Assembly (NCBI RefSeq): GCF_013155365.1 | Contig: NZ_JABJRA010000005.1 | Location: 310,001-374,000, forward strand | Length of the DNA: 64,000 nucleotides | DNA from: Nocardioides sp. zg-DK7169 | Lineage (GTDB): Bacteria > Actinomycetota > Actinomycetes > Propionibacteriales > Nocardioidaceae | Direction of reading: 5' to 3' | Shown: positions 35,391 through 43,799 of the stretch, piece after piece | How the letters are laid out: every line of letters starts with the position of its first letter | Numbering within the stretch: the first letter of the stretch is position 1 | The notes under the pieces: model-generated | Seen by the model: only the letters and a program-made list of their open reading frames with translations | Told to the model about the DNA's origin: nothing | The model's database searches: none | Made by a program: the position numbers and the translations under genes

Positions 35391-35555
35391 ATGCTCGACA
35401 CAGGACACGCCGCACGGGCGACCGACCGACCCCGGATGCGCTGGGTGGACGTCATGGGTCCCGACGGCCGCAGCCGACTCGAGGCGCGCTGGGTACCCAC
35501 CGCTCGCGCCTCCCAGGTCAGCCAGGGCGGCCAGGTCGGCCAGCACGCCGCCTGA
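35391..35555 (+). CDS. Small 54-residue protein with strong ribosome site
   Basis: The frame starts MLDTGHAARATDRPRMRWVD and ends SQGGQVGQHAA. AGGAGGTG lies 5 bp before the ATG, one of the best ribosome sites in the window, and a TAACGT box lies near 35354. A strong terminator follows at 35608. It is thus a self-contained transcription unit. The middle (MRWVDVMGPDGRSRLEARWV) has a beta-strand-like pattern; the tail is Gln/Gly-rich. No family recognised. The direct repeat TGAACAG lies in the leader. Confidence 0.65.
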   Translation: MLDTGHAARATDRPRMRWVDVMGPDGRSRLEARWVPTARASQVSQGGQVGQHAA

Positions 35556-35607
35556 CCCGCACCCCACTGGTCCCACGCCGGTCACCGACCGGCCGCACAC
35601 CAGTCAT

Positions 35608-35641
35608 CAGGGCCGCGATCCCGACCGGGATCGCGGCCCTG
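35608..35641. terminator. Intrinsic terminator after the 54-residue gene
   Basis: A perfect 15-bp stem (35608-35622 with 35627-35641) has a GACC loop, followed by TTGCG. The left arm is CAGGGCCGCGATCCC. Confidence 0.85.
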
Positions 35642-35727
35642 TTGCGTATGAACGACGCGCCCGTCGACCCGCGGGCGAAAATGCTCACGGGTCCGGGAAT
35701 GGATCGAGGCCAGCCCGGGTTACGGTG

Positions 35728-35741
35728 GTTGAAACTTCAAC
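35728..35741. promoter_or_regulatory. Operator-like palindrome upstream of yceI
   Basis: GTTGAAACTTCAAC is a perfect 14-bp palindrome 23 bp before the YceI start. TTGAA/TTCAA half-sites of this kind are used by MarR-family regulators, and the site sits at the expected promoter position. No marR gene is adjacent, so the regulator would be elsewhere. Confidence 0.55.
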
Positions 35742-35764
35742 ACTTCTGCCTACGGAGCGCCACC

Positions 35765-36373
35765 ATGAGCATCTTCAGCCGCAAGCCCACCGCCGAGCCC
35801 GCCACCGACGTCTTCGACGCGCCCACCAGCGCGGTCGACGACCTGACCGGCTCCTACACGATCGACCCGAGCCACAGCCGGATCGGTTTCAGCGCCCGTC
35901 ACGCCATGGTGACCACGGTGCGCGGCTCGTTCCGCGACTTCGCCGGCACCGCCACCATCAACACGACCGACCCGTCGGCGTCCTCGGTGAGCATCACCAT
36001 CAAGACGGCCTCGATCGACACCGGCAGCCCGGACCGCGACGGACACCTCGCCTCGGCCGACTTCTTCGACGCCGAGAACAACCCGGAGATCACCTTCGTC
36101 TCGACCGACGTGTCGAAGGTCGACGACGACACCTGGGCGATCACCGGCGACCTCACCATCGCGGGCACCACCAAGTCGCTCACCATCGCCTTCGACGAGA
36201 CCGGCTCGGCGCAGGACCCGTTCGGCAACCTCCGCGTCGGTTTCGAGGGCGCCACCGCCATCAACCGCAAGGACTGGGGCCTGACCTGGAACGCCGCGCT
36301 CGAGACCGGCGGCCTGCTGGTCTCGGAGAAGATCAAGCTCGAGTTCGACGTCTCGGCGATCAAGAACGCCTGA
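35765..36373 (+). CDS. YceI-family lipid-binding protein
   Basis: This 202-residue protein has the YceI lipocalin-like barrel (about 28-200): GSYTIDPSHSRIGFSARHAM, VRGSFRDFAGTATI, FFDAENNPEITFVST, DLTIAGTTKSLTI and FEGATAINRKDWGLTWN. Family members bind polyisoprenoid-type lipids. No signal peptide is present, so this version is cytoplasmic, as often in actinobacteria. A possible MarR operator lies just upstream and a terminator just downstream, so it is transcribed alone. Confidence 0.9.
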   Translation: MSIFSRKPTAEPATDVFDAPTSAVDDLTGSYTIDPSHSRIGFSARHAMVTTVRGSFRDFAGTATINTTDPSASSVSITIKTASIDTGSPDRDGHLASADFFDAENNPEITFVSTDVSKVDDDTWAITGDLTIAGTTKSLTIAFDETGSAQDPFGNLRVGFEGATAINRKDWGLTWNAALETGGLLVSEKIKLEFDVSAIKNA

Positions 36374-36454
36374 GCGTCTGCGAGCGGGCGCGGGGGTCGG
36401 CGCGGCGCGGGTAGTTCGCCACCGCCGCACCAGCACCACCTCCAGCACCACCCC

Positions 36455-36486
36455 ACCGGGGCCTGCCGAAAACGGGAGGCCCCGGT
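36455..36486. terminator. Intrinsic terminator after yceI
   Basis: ACCGGGGCCT (36455-36464) pairs with AGGCCCCGGT (36477-36486) around a loop containing GAAAAC. It ends 25 bp before the next start. Confidence 0.8.
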
Positions 36487-36511
36487 CGGCATTTCCTGCT
36501 GCACTCAGGGG

Positions 36512-37429
36512 ATGAGCGCAGCCGCCCCCGAGCCCGCCGACGGACTCCCCGCCGGGCTCACCACCCGGCCCCTCGCCCCGAGCGACTCGCGGGCGGTCTT
36601 CGAGCTGATGGCCGCCCAGGAGCTCGCCGATGTCGGTGAGGTGGTGATCGAGGAGGCCGACCTGGTCGCCGACTGGCAGCGGCCCTCCCACGACCTGGCC
36701 GCGTCCTCGGTGGCCGTGCTCGACGGCGAGCGGATGGTGGCGTACGCCGAGGTCGACGGCGAGCGCGGTGACGCGGCCGTGCACCCCGACCACCGCGGTC
36801 GTGGGATCGGCACGTGGCTGGCGCACCGGATGCAGGACCTCGCGCGGCGCCAGGGCAGTCGGACCATCGGGATGCCCGTGCCCGAGGGGTCGCCGGGCGA
36901 CCGGCTGCTCGCCGCGCTGGGCTACCAGGTGCGCTGGACCAGCTGGGTGCTCGAGCTGCCGCCGGGCGCCGAGGTCCCGCCCCGGCCGCTGCCGGACCGA
37001 TACACGCTGCGTGGCGCCCGCGAGGACGAGCTCCGCGCCTGCTGGACGCTGCTGGAGGACGCCTTCTTGGAGTGGTCGCGGCGCGAGCGGGAGTCCTTCA
37101 AGGACTGGACCGCCCGGGTGCCCGACCGGCCCGGCTTCGAGCCGTGGCACCTGCGGGTGGTCCTGGACCCGCACGGCGACGTCGTGGCGTGCGCCGTCGT
37201 CCTGCTCGCCGGGGACTGCGGGTACGTCGACCGCCTCGCCACCCGTCGCGACCAGCGCGGCCGCGGTCTGGCCCAGGCGCTGCTCGTCGACGCCTTCGCC
37301 CAGGCCCGCGTGCACGGCGCCACCCGCTCGGAGCTGGCGACCGACTCCCGCACCGGCGCGCTGGGCCTCTACGAGCGCGTCGGCATGGTGGTCACCTCGA
37401 CCTGGGTGCACCGCGCGATCGCGCTCTGA
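36512..37429 (+). CDS. Tandem-GNAT acetyltransferase
   Basis: This 305-residue protein carries two GNAT domains. The first (about 15-150) has the acetyl-CoA loop VHPDHRGRGIGTWLAHRM. The second (about 163-305) has TRRDQRGRGLAQALLVDAFA and GALGLYERVGM. The layout resembles mycothiol synthase MshD and other tandem acyltransferases, but the substrate residues cannot be assigned by eye. Transcribed after a terminator, so probably alone. Confidence 0.82.
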   Translation: MSAAAPEPADGLPAGLTTRPLAPSDSRAVFELMAAQELADVGEVVIEEADLVADWQRPSHDLAASSVAVLDGERMVAYAEVDGERGDAAVHPDHRGRGIGTWLAHRMQDLARRQGSRTIGMPVPEGSPGDRLLAALGYQVRWTSWVLELPPGAEVPPRPLPDRYTLRGAREDELRACWTLLEDAFLEWSRRERESFKDWTARVPDRPGFEPWHLRVVLDPHGDVVACAVVLLAGDCGYVDRLATRRDQRGRGLAQALLVDAFAQARVHGATRSELATDSRTGALGLYERVGMVVTSTWVHRAIAL

Positions 37430-37514
37430 GGCCGAGCAGCGTCGAGCCGCGGCGCACCGAGGAGCCGGCCCGAAGCCGTACCCATGCGCCCCGCGATCTG
37501 CTTGGGTGTGGGCC

Positions 37515-38474
37515 ATGGCCAGCTTCGCCGCGCGCTACGACCTGCGCGCCCCGGGCGCCACGCCCGCCGAGCGTCACGAGCTCTACACCCGCGCGGTCGA
37601 GCAGGCGGCGTACGTCGACGCCCACGGCCTCGACGCGCTGATGGTCTCCGAGCACCACGTCGCCGAGGACGGCTACCTGCCGAGCCCGCTGCTGCTGGCG
37701 AGCGCGTTCGCGGCGGTGACCCGGCGGGTCCCGATCACGGTCTCCGCGCTGCTGGTCAACCTCTACGAGCCGGTGCGGCTGGCCGAGGACCTCGCCGTGC
37801 TGGACCACCTCAGCGGCGGGCGGGTCAGCTACACCGTCGGGCTCGGCTACCGCCGCGAGGAGTACGACGTGCACGGGCGCCCCTGGTCCACCCGCGGGCG
37901 CGACCTGGAGGAGCGGCTGGTCGAGCTGCTGCGGCTGTGGCGCGAGGGCGTGACGACCCCGGGGCCGTTCTCCGACCCGCACCCGGTGCTGTTCTACGGC
38001 GGCGGCACCCCGGCCGCCGCCCGGCGCGCGGCCCGCCTGGGCCTGCACTTCCAGCCCCAGCACGCCGACCCCGCGCTGCGCGAGACCTACGAGCAGGCCT
38101 GCCGCGACGCCGGCCACGAGCCCGGGATGGTGCTCACCACGCCGCGCACCGGCCCCGCCAACGTCTTCTGCACCCCGGACCCCGAGGAGTTCTGGGAGCG
38201 CTGGGGCCACCACCTGCTGGCCGACGCCACGTCGTACCAGCAGTGGCACGGCGAGGCCGCCTCCCACGTGCTCGACCCGTCGCGGACGGTGGAGGAGATG
38301 CGGGCCGCGGGGGTCTACCTCGTCCTCACCCCCGACGACCTCGTCGAGCGGATCCGGGCCCGGGAGGTGCGGCTGGTGACCAGCCACCCCGCGTGCGGCG
38401 GGCTGCCGGCCGAGCCGTCGTGGACCAGCCTGCGGCTGGTGTGCGAGACGGTGCTGCCGGCGGTGCGCGGGTAG
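37515..38474 (+). CDS. Luciferase-like (LLM class) flavin-dependent oxidoreductase
   Basis: This 319-residue TIM-barrel oxidoreductase uses FMN or F420. Features include YDLRAPG at the start, AYVDAHGLDALMVSEHHVAE, VSALLVNLYEPVRLAEDLAV, LDHLSGGRVSYTVGLGYRRE and FYGGGTPAAARRAARLGLHF. The reaction is unknown. The stop TAG (38472-38474) is part of the TAGGAT box that probably drives the riboswitch transcript behind it. Confidence 0.85.
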   Translation: MASFAARYDLRAPGATPAERHELYTRAVEQAAYVDAHGLDALMVSEHHVAEDGYLPSPLLLASAFAAVTRRVPITVSALLVNLYEPVRLAEDLAVLDHLSGGRVSYTVGLGYRREEYDVHGRPWSTRGRDLEERLVELLRLWREGVTTPGPFSDPHPVLFYGGGTPAAARRAARLGLHFQPQHADPALRETYEQACRDAGHEPGMVLTTPRTGPANVFCTPDPEEFWERWGHHLLADATSYQQWHGEAASHVLDPSRTVEEMRAAGVYLVLTPDDLVERIRAREVRLVTSHPACGGLPAEPSWTSLRLVCETVLPAVRG

Positions 38475-38477
38475 GAT
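38472..38477 (+). promoter_or_regulatory. Probable -10 box of the gdx transcript
   Basis: TAGGAT overlaps the stop of the preceding oxidoreductase and lies 25 bp before the guanidine-III aptamer. Transcription would start near 38484, at a small GAGCCGC/GCGGCTC hairpin (38484-38501). Confidence 0.5.
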
Positions 38478-38501
38478 CGGCGCGAGCCGCGAGCGCGGCT
38501 C

Positions 38502-38543
38502 CCGGACGAGGGGACCCGTACCCGGCCAGCGACAAGACGGGCC
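38502..38543 (+). promoter_or_regulatory. Guanidine-III (ykkC-III) riboswitch
   Basis: The leader matches the ykkC-III consensus segment by segment: CCGGACGAGG, CCGTACCCGG, then GACAAGACGG. CCGG at 38502-38505 pairs with CCGG at 38522-38525, and CCCGT (38515-38519) pairs with ACGGG (38537-38541), making the expected pseudoknot. The GGAGGT ribosome site of the SMR gene begins 4 bp after the aptamer. Guanidinium binding would therefore control ribosome access. The gene behind it is of the guanidinium-exporter family, which is the normal partner. Confidence 0.92.
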
Positions 38544-38556
38544 ATGGAGGTCTCCC

Positions 38557-38871
38557 ATGTCCTGGCTCGTGCTCGCCCTCTCCGGTGCCCTCGAGGCCGT
38601 CTGGGCCGTCGCCCTCGGCCGCTCCGACGGCCTGTCCCGGCTGGTGCCGTCGATCGTGTTCGTCGCCGGCCTCACCGCCAGCATGGCCGGCCTGGCCTGG
38701 GCGATGCGCACCATCCCGACCGGCACGGCGTACGCCGTCTGGGTCGGCATCGGCGCCACCCTGACCGTCGCCTGGTCGATGGCCACCGGCACCGAGGACG
38801 CCTCGGTCGTCAAGGTGCTGCTGCTCGCCGGCATCGTCGGCTGTGTCATCGGGCTGAAGGTCGTGAGCTGA
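38557..38871 (+). CDS. gdx: SMR-family guanidinium exporter (Gdx/SugE)
   Basis: This 104-residue protein has four membrane helices. WLVLALSGALEAVWAVALGR carries the essential helix-1 Glu; AWAMRTIPTGTAYAVWVGIG matches the SugE/Gdx signature around IPTGTAYAVW. It acts as a dual-topology dimer, exporting guanidinium in exchange for protons. GGAGGT lies 4 bp before the ATG and directly behind a guanidine-III riboswitch, which firmly supports Gdx over a quaternary-ammonium Qac/EmrE role. Confidence 0.95.
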   Translation: MSWLVLALSGALEAVWAVALGRSDGLSRLVPSIVFVAGLTASMAGLAWAMRTIPTGTAYAVWVGIGATLTVAWSMATGTEDASVVKVLLLAGIVGCVIGLKVVS

Positions 38872-38920
38872 GGCCGGTCCTCGGGTTCCGGCGGCGTCGC
38901 CGCCGCCGCAGCCCCCCAGC

Positions 38921-39520
38921 TCAGCCGAGGACCGTGGTGACCACGTCGGTCACCGAGGGCCGTCGGGGCGTGGAGGAGAAGCCGAAGCGCGGGGGCGGGT
39001 CGACCGGGGCGAGGGTGCCGAGGTCGGCACCCTCCCAGGCACCGCGGGCGGCGAGGACCCTGCGGACCCCGGTGGCGCCGTAGTACTCCCGGCGCCCGCC
39101 CCCGGCACTGCCGCGGGTCCGGACCCCGCGCAGCACCACCCGCGCCACCGGGTCGGTCAGCGCGCACCACGCCGGGGCGGTGGACAGGCCGCGCGGCACG
39201 ACCGAGAGCAGCCGCCCGAGCCCGGTCGGGGCCCCCACGACCAGGTCGAGGTGCAGCGAGGGCGAGCGCACCTGCCACAGCGAGGGGTCGCTGGTCACCG
39301 TGAAGTCCTCGACCCGCACCTCGTCGAAGGAGTACGTCGCGGCGATGAAGTCCGCGACCTCCTCGCGCGGCGCCAGCAGCACCCGGTGGCCGCTGGCGGT
39401 CTCGACCATCGCGTCCGAGAAGGCGCCCATCGGGGTGTCGTGCCAGTGCCCGACCACGACCCGGGTGCCGCTCGAGGTGCCGGCGCCCGCGATCCGGCCG
39501 GCGAAGCGCTGCCGCCTCAT
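38921..39520 (-). CDS. Uncharacterised actinobacterial protein
   Basis: This 199-residue soluble protein starts MRRQRFAGRIAGAGTSSGTR. VVVGHWHDTPMGAFSDAMVE, HRVLLAPREEVADFIAATYS and FGFSSTPRRPSVTDVVTTVL are notable stretches. I do not recognise a named domain; the mixed alpha/beta pattern and lack of membrane segments suggest a cytoplasmic protein. The start at 39520 has GGAGGT 4 bp upstream. It follows hrpB on the same strand with a 48-bp gap. Confidence 0.75.
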   Translation of the reverse strand: MRRQRFAGRIAGAGTSSGTRVVVGHWHDTPMGAFSDAMVETASGHRVLLAPREEVADFIAATYSFDEVRVEDFTVTSDPSLWQVRSPSLHLDLVVGAPTGLGRLLSVVPRGLSTAPAWCALTDPVARVVLRGVRTRGSAGGGRREYYGATGVRRVLAARGAWEGADLGTLAPVDPPPRFGFSSTPRRPSVTDVVTTVLG

Positions 39521-39568
39521 CGAGACCTCCGCCCCGGCCAGCTCCCCGCACCCCTCATCGAGACACCC

Positions 39569-42124
39569 TCACCGGCGCTGCCCCGCCCGGGCGGCACGCG
39601 CGGTCGGCTCCGCGGTGAGCGGGTCCTCGGGCCAGGAGTGCTTCGGGTAGCGCCCGCGCAGCTCGCCGCGCACCTGCGGATAGGCCTGCTGCCAGAACGA
39701 CGCGAGGTCGGCGGTGACCGCGACCGGGCGGCGCGCCGGCGACAGCAGGTGCAGCAGCACCGGCACCCGCCCGCCCGCCAGGCGGGGCGCGTCGCTCCAG
39801 CCGAAGACCTCCTGGAGACGGACCGCGAGCACCGGCTGGTCGGCGCCGTAGTCCAGGCGCACCGTCGAGCCGCTGGGCACGGTGACCCGCTCGGGCGCCA
39901 GCTCGTCGAGGCGGGACGCCTCCGGCCAGGGCAGCAGCCGGCGCAGCGCGCCGACCAGGTCGAGGCGGCGCAGGTCGCGGCCTCCGCGCAGCCCGGCCAG
40001 CTCGGGGCCCAGCCAGGTCTCGACCGTGGCGCTGAGCGCCTCGTCGGACACGTCCGGCCACGGCTCGCCGAGCGCGCGGTGCAGGAACGCCAGCCGGGCG
40101 CGCAGCGCGGTGGCGGCCTCGGTCCACGGCAGCAGGGCCACGCCCTCGCGCCGCAGCGCCTCGCTCACCGCCTCCGCGACCAGCGCGGGCGGCGGGTCGG
40201 GCAGCGGCACCGAGGAGAGCTCGATCGCGCCGAGCCGCGTCGTACGACGGGCCACGACGCGGCCGTCCTGCCAGATGACCCGGTCGCGCTCGTGCCACAG
40301 CGACGGCGCGGCCTCCAGGGCCAGGTCCTCGCTGAGCGGGGCGGCGGCGCGCACGGTCGCGTCGCGCTGGCCGGGGCGGCGCTCGGCGTCGGCGACCACG
40401 AGCCAGGGCAGCCCGGCGAGCGCGGTCTGGCCCGGGGCGAGGACGGCTCCGGTCCCCGACGCCATCAGGTACGCCGAGGAGTCCCGGCGCCGGCGTGCGA
40501 TCCGGTCCGGGTGGGCCAGCGCGGCGACCAGCCCGACCGCCAGGTCGTCGGTGAGGACCTCGGCGCCCGGGCGCTCCTGCCGCTCCCCGGGCGGCAGCGC
40601 GTCGCGCAGGCGGCGTGCCTGGGTGCGCCACGCGCCGACCGGCAGGCCGGGCGCGCCGCGGCGCAGCGCCCGCAGGGCGGCGACCAGGTCCCCGTCGGGG
40701 ACCCGCACGTCCTCGGAGAGCAGCGCCACCACCTCGGCCGCGCGCCGCGCGCCCACCAGCCCGGCGCCGTCGAGCAGCGCGCGGGCCAGGCGCGGGTCGG
40801 TGCCGACCCGGGCGATCTCGCGGCCGCGGGCGGTCACGGCGCCGGCCACCTCGACCGCTCCGAGGGCGACCAGGGTGGCCCGGGCGGAGGCGAGCGCCGC
40901 CGGTGGTGGCGGGTCGAGCAGCGCCAGGTCGGAGCCGTCCGGGCTGCCCCACACGGCGAGCTCGAGGGCGAAGGCGGTCAGGTCGGCGGTGGCGATCTCC
41001 GGCGCGGGGTGCGGGTCGAGGTGGGTGTGCTCGACGGCCGACCAGCAGCGGTACGCCGCGCCCGGGCCCTCGCGCCCGGCCCGCCCGGCCCGCTGCTCGG
41101 CGCCGGCCCGGCTGACCGGGACCGTCACCAGCCCGGCGAGGGCGCGGCGGTGGTCGGTGTGCGGCTGGCGGGCCAGGCCGGCGTCGACGACCACCCGCAC
41201 CCCGGGCACCGTCAGCGAGGACTCCGCCACCGAGGTCGACACCACGACCCGGCGCCGCGCCCCGGCGGTGAGGGCCAGGTCCTGCTCCTCGGTCGGGAGT
41301 CGGCCGTGCAGCGGGCGCACGTCGGCGTCCAGCCCCGCGAGACGGCGCACCACCCCGCCCACCTCCCCGACGCCGGGCAGGAAGACCAGCACGTCGCCGG
41401 GCTGCTCGGCCAGCGCCCGCCGCGTCGTGGCCGCCACGTGGTCGAGGAAGGCGGGGGTCACGCCCCGCTCGTCGAGGCGTCGTACGCCGGGGGGCGGCGG
41501 GCACCAGTGCTCCGCGACCGGGTGCAGGGCGCCGGGCACCCCGACCACCGGCACCGGCGCCCCGCTGCCACCCTCGGCGTCCCGGCCGGCCAGGACCGCC
41601 GCCGTGCGCCCGGCCTCCACGGTCGCCGACATCGCGACCACGGCCAGGTCGGGGCGCAGGTTGTCGCGGACGTCGACCAGCAGGGCGAGGGTCAGGTCGA
41701 CGTCGAGCTGGCGCTCGTGCACCTCGTCGAGGACGACCGCGGCGACGCCGGGCAGCTCGGGGTCGCGCTGGAGGCGGCGCAGCAGCACCCCCGTGGTCAC
41801 CACCTCGATCCGGGTGGCCGCGCCGACCCTGCGCTCCCCGCGCACGGCGTACCCGACCGTGGCGCCGACCGGCTCGCCCAGCAGGTGGGCCAGGCGACGG
41901 GCCGCGGCGCGCGCGGCGATGCGCCGCGGCTGGGTCACCACGACCCGGCCGCCGAGCGCGGCGGCGACCGCGGGCGGCACCAGGGTCGTCTTGCCGGTGC
42001 CCGGCGGCGCGTGCAGCACCGCCGCCCCGCGCGCGGCGATCGCGTCGACCAGCGCGTCCAGCCCGGCCGCGACCGGGAGGTCGGGCGGGGCGGCCAGCAG
42101 CCGCTCGATCGGGTCGGAGCTCAC
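39569..42124 (-). CDS. hrpB: ATP-dependent helicase HrpB (DEAH family)
   Basis: This 851-residue superfamily 2 helicase has Walker A PPGTGKTTLVP (about 40-50), TQPRRIAARAAARRLA (Ia), VLDEVHERQLDVDL (II, DEVH type), MSATVEAG (III), VVVSTSVAESSLTVPGV (V) and QRAGRAGREGPGAAYR (VI). A ratchet domain and the HrpB C-terminal domain follow (VPSGSTVRLDYG, LHLLSPARRPVAVTADLASF). HrpB homologues are probable RNA helicases of unclear biological role. The start is GTG at 42124 without a clear ribosome site. It lies 44 bp behind the acyl-CoA dehydrogenase stop. Confidence 0.93.
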   Translation of the reverse strand: MSSDPIERLLAAPPDLPVAAGLDALVDAIAARGAAVLHAPPGTGKTTLVPPAVAAALGGRVVVTQPRRIAARAAARRLAHLLGEPVGATVGYAVRGERRVGAATRIEVVTTGVLLRRLQRDPELPGVAAVVLDEVHERQLDVDLTLALLVDVRDNLRPDLAVVAMSATVEAGRTAAVLAGRDAEGGSGAPVPVVGVPGALHPVAEHWCPPPPGVRRLDERGVTPAFLDHVAATTRRALAEQPGDVLVFLPGVGEVGGVVRRLAGLDADVRPLHGRLPTEEQDLALTAGARRRVVVSTSVAESSLTVPGVRVVVDAGLARQPHTDHRRALAGLVTVPVSRAGAEQRAGRAGREGPGAAYRCWSAVEHTHLDPHPAPEIATADLTAFALELAVWGSPDGSDLALLDPPPPAALASARATLVALGAVEVAGAVTARGREIARVGTDPRLARALLDGAGLVGARRAAEVVALLSEDVRVPDGDLVAALRALRRGAPGLPVGAWRTQARRLRDALPPGERQERPGAEVLTDDLAVGLVAALAHPDRIARRRRDSSAYLMASGTGAVLAPGQTALAGLPWLVVADAERRPGQRDATVRAAAPLSEDLALEAAPSLWHERDRVIWQDGRVVARRTTRLGAIELSSVPLPDPPPALVAEAVSEALRREGVALLPWTEAATALRARLAFLHRALGEPWPDVSDEALSATVETWLGPELAGLRGGRDLRRLDLVGALRRLLPWPEASRLDELAPERVTVPSGSTVRLDYGADQPVLAVRLQEVFGWSDAPRLAGGRVPVLLHLLSPARRPVAVTADLASFWQQAYPQVRGELRGRYPKHSWPEDPLTAEPTARAARAGQRR

Positions 42125-42168
42125 CCGGTCAAGTCTGCCGACCCGGCGGTCGCCCCCGCGAGCCGGCC

Positions 42169-43389
42169 TCAGCGGATCGGGGCCCCGGAGATGGCGCGGG
42201 CGATCACCAGGCGCTGGATCTCCGAGGTGCCCTCGAAGACGGTGTAGATCTTGGCGTCGCGCGACCAGCGCTCGACGGGGTACTCGCGGGTGTAGCCGTT
42301 GCCGCCGAGGATCTGCATCGCCTGGGTGGTCACCTTGACGGCCGTCTCGCCGGCCACCAGCTTCGACATCGAGCCCTCCGCGGCCTCGAAGGTCTTGCCC
42401 TGGGCGGCCATCCACGCGGCGCGCCAGACCAGCAGGCGGGCCGCGTCGATGGAGGTGCGCATGTCGGCGAGGGCGAAGGCGATCGCCTGGTTCTCGATGA
42501 TCGGGCGGCCGAACTGCTCGCGGGTGCGGGCGTAGTCCAGCGCCACCTCGTAGGCCGCCCGGGCGATCCCGATCGCCTGCGACCCGACGGCGGGGCGGGT
42601 GCGCTCGAAGGTCGCCATCGAGGCGTTGCCGCGGGCGCCGCCGCCCTCGCGGGCGCGTGCCAGCCGGGCGTCGAGGCGCTCCTTGCCGCCGAGCAGGCAG
42701 CGCCCGGGCACCCGGACCCGGTCCAGGACGACCTCGGCGGTGTGCGAGGCCCGGATGCCGTGCTTGTGGAACTTCTGGCCCTGGCTCAGGCCGGGGGTGC
42801 CGCGGGGCACCAGGAAGCTGGCCTGCCCGCGGGTGCGCAGGTCGGGGTCGACCACGGCGGTGACCACGTGGACGTCGGCGATGCCGCCGTTGGTCGCCCA
42901 GGTCTTGGTGCCGGTGATGACCCACTCGTCGCTCGCCTCGTCATACGTCGCACGGGTGCGCATCGCGCCGACGTCGCTGCCCGCGTCGGGCTCGGAGGAG
43001 CAGAACGCCGCGATCCGCAGGTCACCGGGCGTGCCGAACATCTGCGGGGCCCACTCGCCGACCTGCTCGGGGGTGCCGTTGGAGCTCAGCGCCGCCGCGG
43101 CCAGCGCGGTGCCGACGATGGAGAGCCCGATGCCGGCGTCGCCCCAGAACAGCTCCTCCATCGCGACCGGGAAGCCCAGGCCGGTCTCGTCGAAGGACTG
43201 GGTGGCGAAGAAGTCCAGCGAGTAGAGCCCGATCTTGGCGGCCTCCTCGAGCACCGGCCAGGGGAACTCCTCGCGCTCGTCCCACTCCGCCGCGGCCGGG
43301 CGGACGACCCCGGCGGCGAAGTCGTGCACCCACGAGCGCAGCTCGACGTGGTCGGGAGACAGGTCGAAGGACGGCGAGGTCGAGGTCAC
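42169..43389 (-). CDS. Acyl-CoA dehydrogenase
   Basis: This 406-residue flavoenzyme introduces the alpha-beta double bond of acyl-CoA. Motifs include FCSSEPDAGSDVGAMRTRAT (FAD/substrate), WVITGTKTWATNGG, YEVALDYARTREQFGRPI, QILGGNGYTREYPVERWSRD and the catalytic Glu in IYTVFEGTSEIQR. Chain length is not predictable. The GTG at 43389 overlaps the DUF1707 stop (GTGA). A TACGCT box 7 nt upstream could also give a leaderless transcript of its own. Confidence 0.92.
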   Translation of the reverse strand: MTSTSPSFDLSPDHVELRSWVHDFAAGVVRPAAAEWDEREEFPWPVLEEAAKIGLYSLDFFATQSFDETGLGFPVAMEELFWGDAGIGLSIVGTALAAAALSSNGTPEQVGEWAPQMFGTPGDLRIAAFCSSEPDAGSDVGAMRTRATYDEASDEWVITGTKTWATNGGIADVHVVTAVVDPDLRTRGQASFLVPRGTPGLSQGQKFHKHGIRASHTAEVVLDRVRVPGRCLLGGKERLDARLARAREGGGARGNASMATFERTRPAVGSQAIGIARAAYEVALDYARTREQFGRPIIENQAIAFALADMRTSIDAARLLVWRAAWMAAQGKTFEAAEGSMSKLVAGETAVKVTTQAMQILGGNGYTREYPVERWSRDAKIYTVFEGTSEIQRLVIARAISGAPIR

Positions 43390-43799
43390 ACGGGTGAGCG
43401 TAGTGACCGCACGGGCCGTCCGGGGCCGGGCCCGCTCACCCGGCGGGCGATCACGAGGACCCCGGTCAGCACGGCCAGGACCGCCAGCAGCGGCAGGTGC
43501 AGCACCACGGCGAGCAGCAGGAGCACCCCGATCACCGGGGCCGCGCGCGGCCCGCGACGAGCGGGCGTGACGGGACCCGGCGCCCAAGCACGCGGGGCGG
43601 CAGGAGCGCCGACGGCGGGCAGGTCGGCGAAGAGCGGCACCAGGTCGCCGTGGGTGCGCGCCGTCCAGATCCGGTCGAGACGCTCCGCGTGCTCCTCGGG
43701 GTCGAGGCGTCCCTCGGCGTAGTGCCCGGCCAGCACGTCGGCCGCGGTCTGCCGTTCGGCGTCGCCGATGCGCACGCGGGCGGCGTCCCCGGGGGTCAT
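43386..43799 (-). CDS. DUF1707 membrane protein
   Basis: This 137-residue protein has an N-terminal DUF1707 domain (RIGDAERQTAADVLAGHYAE, GRLDPEEHAERLDRIWTART) and, after a Pro-rich linker, hydrophobic stretches at about 87-118. DUF1707 domains occur in small actinobacterial membrane proteins of unknown role. It overlaps padR by ATGA and the acyl-CoA dehydrogenase by GTGA. Confidence 0.85.
   Translation of the reverse strand: MTPGDAARVRIGDAERQTAADVLAGHYAEGRLDPEEHAERLDRIWTARTHGDLVPLFADLPAVGAPAAPRAWAPGPVTPARRGPRAAPVIGVLLLLAVVLHLPLLAVLAVLTGVLVIARRVSGPGPGRPVRSLRSPV

Noticed and set aside
38544..38600. ATG at 38544 as start of the gene after the riboswitch
   Set aside because: It is in another frame, overlaps the GGAGGT ribosome site, and does not encode the SMR helix; the ATG at 38557 does.
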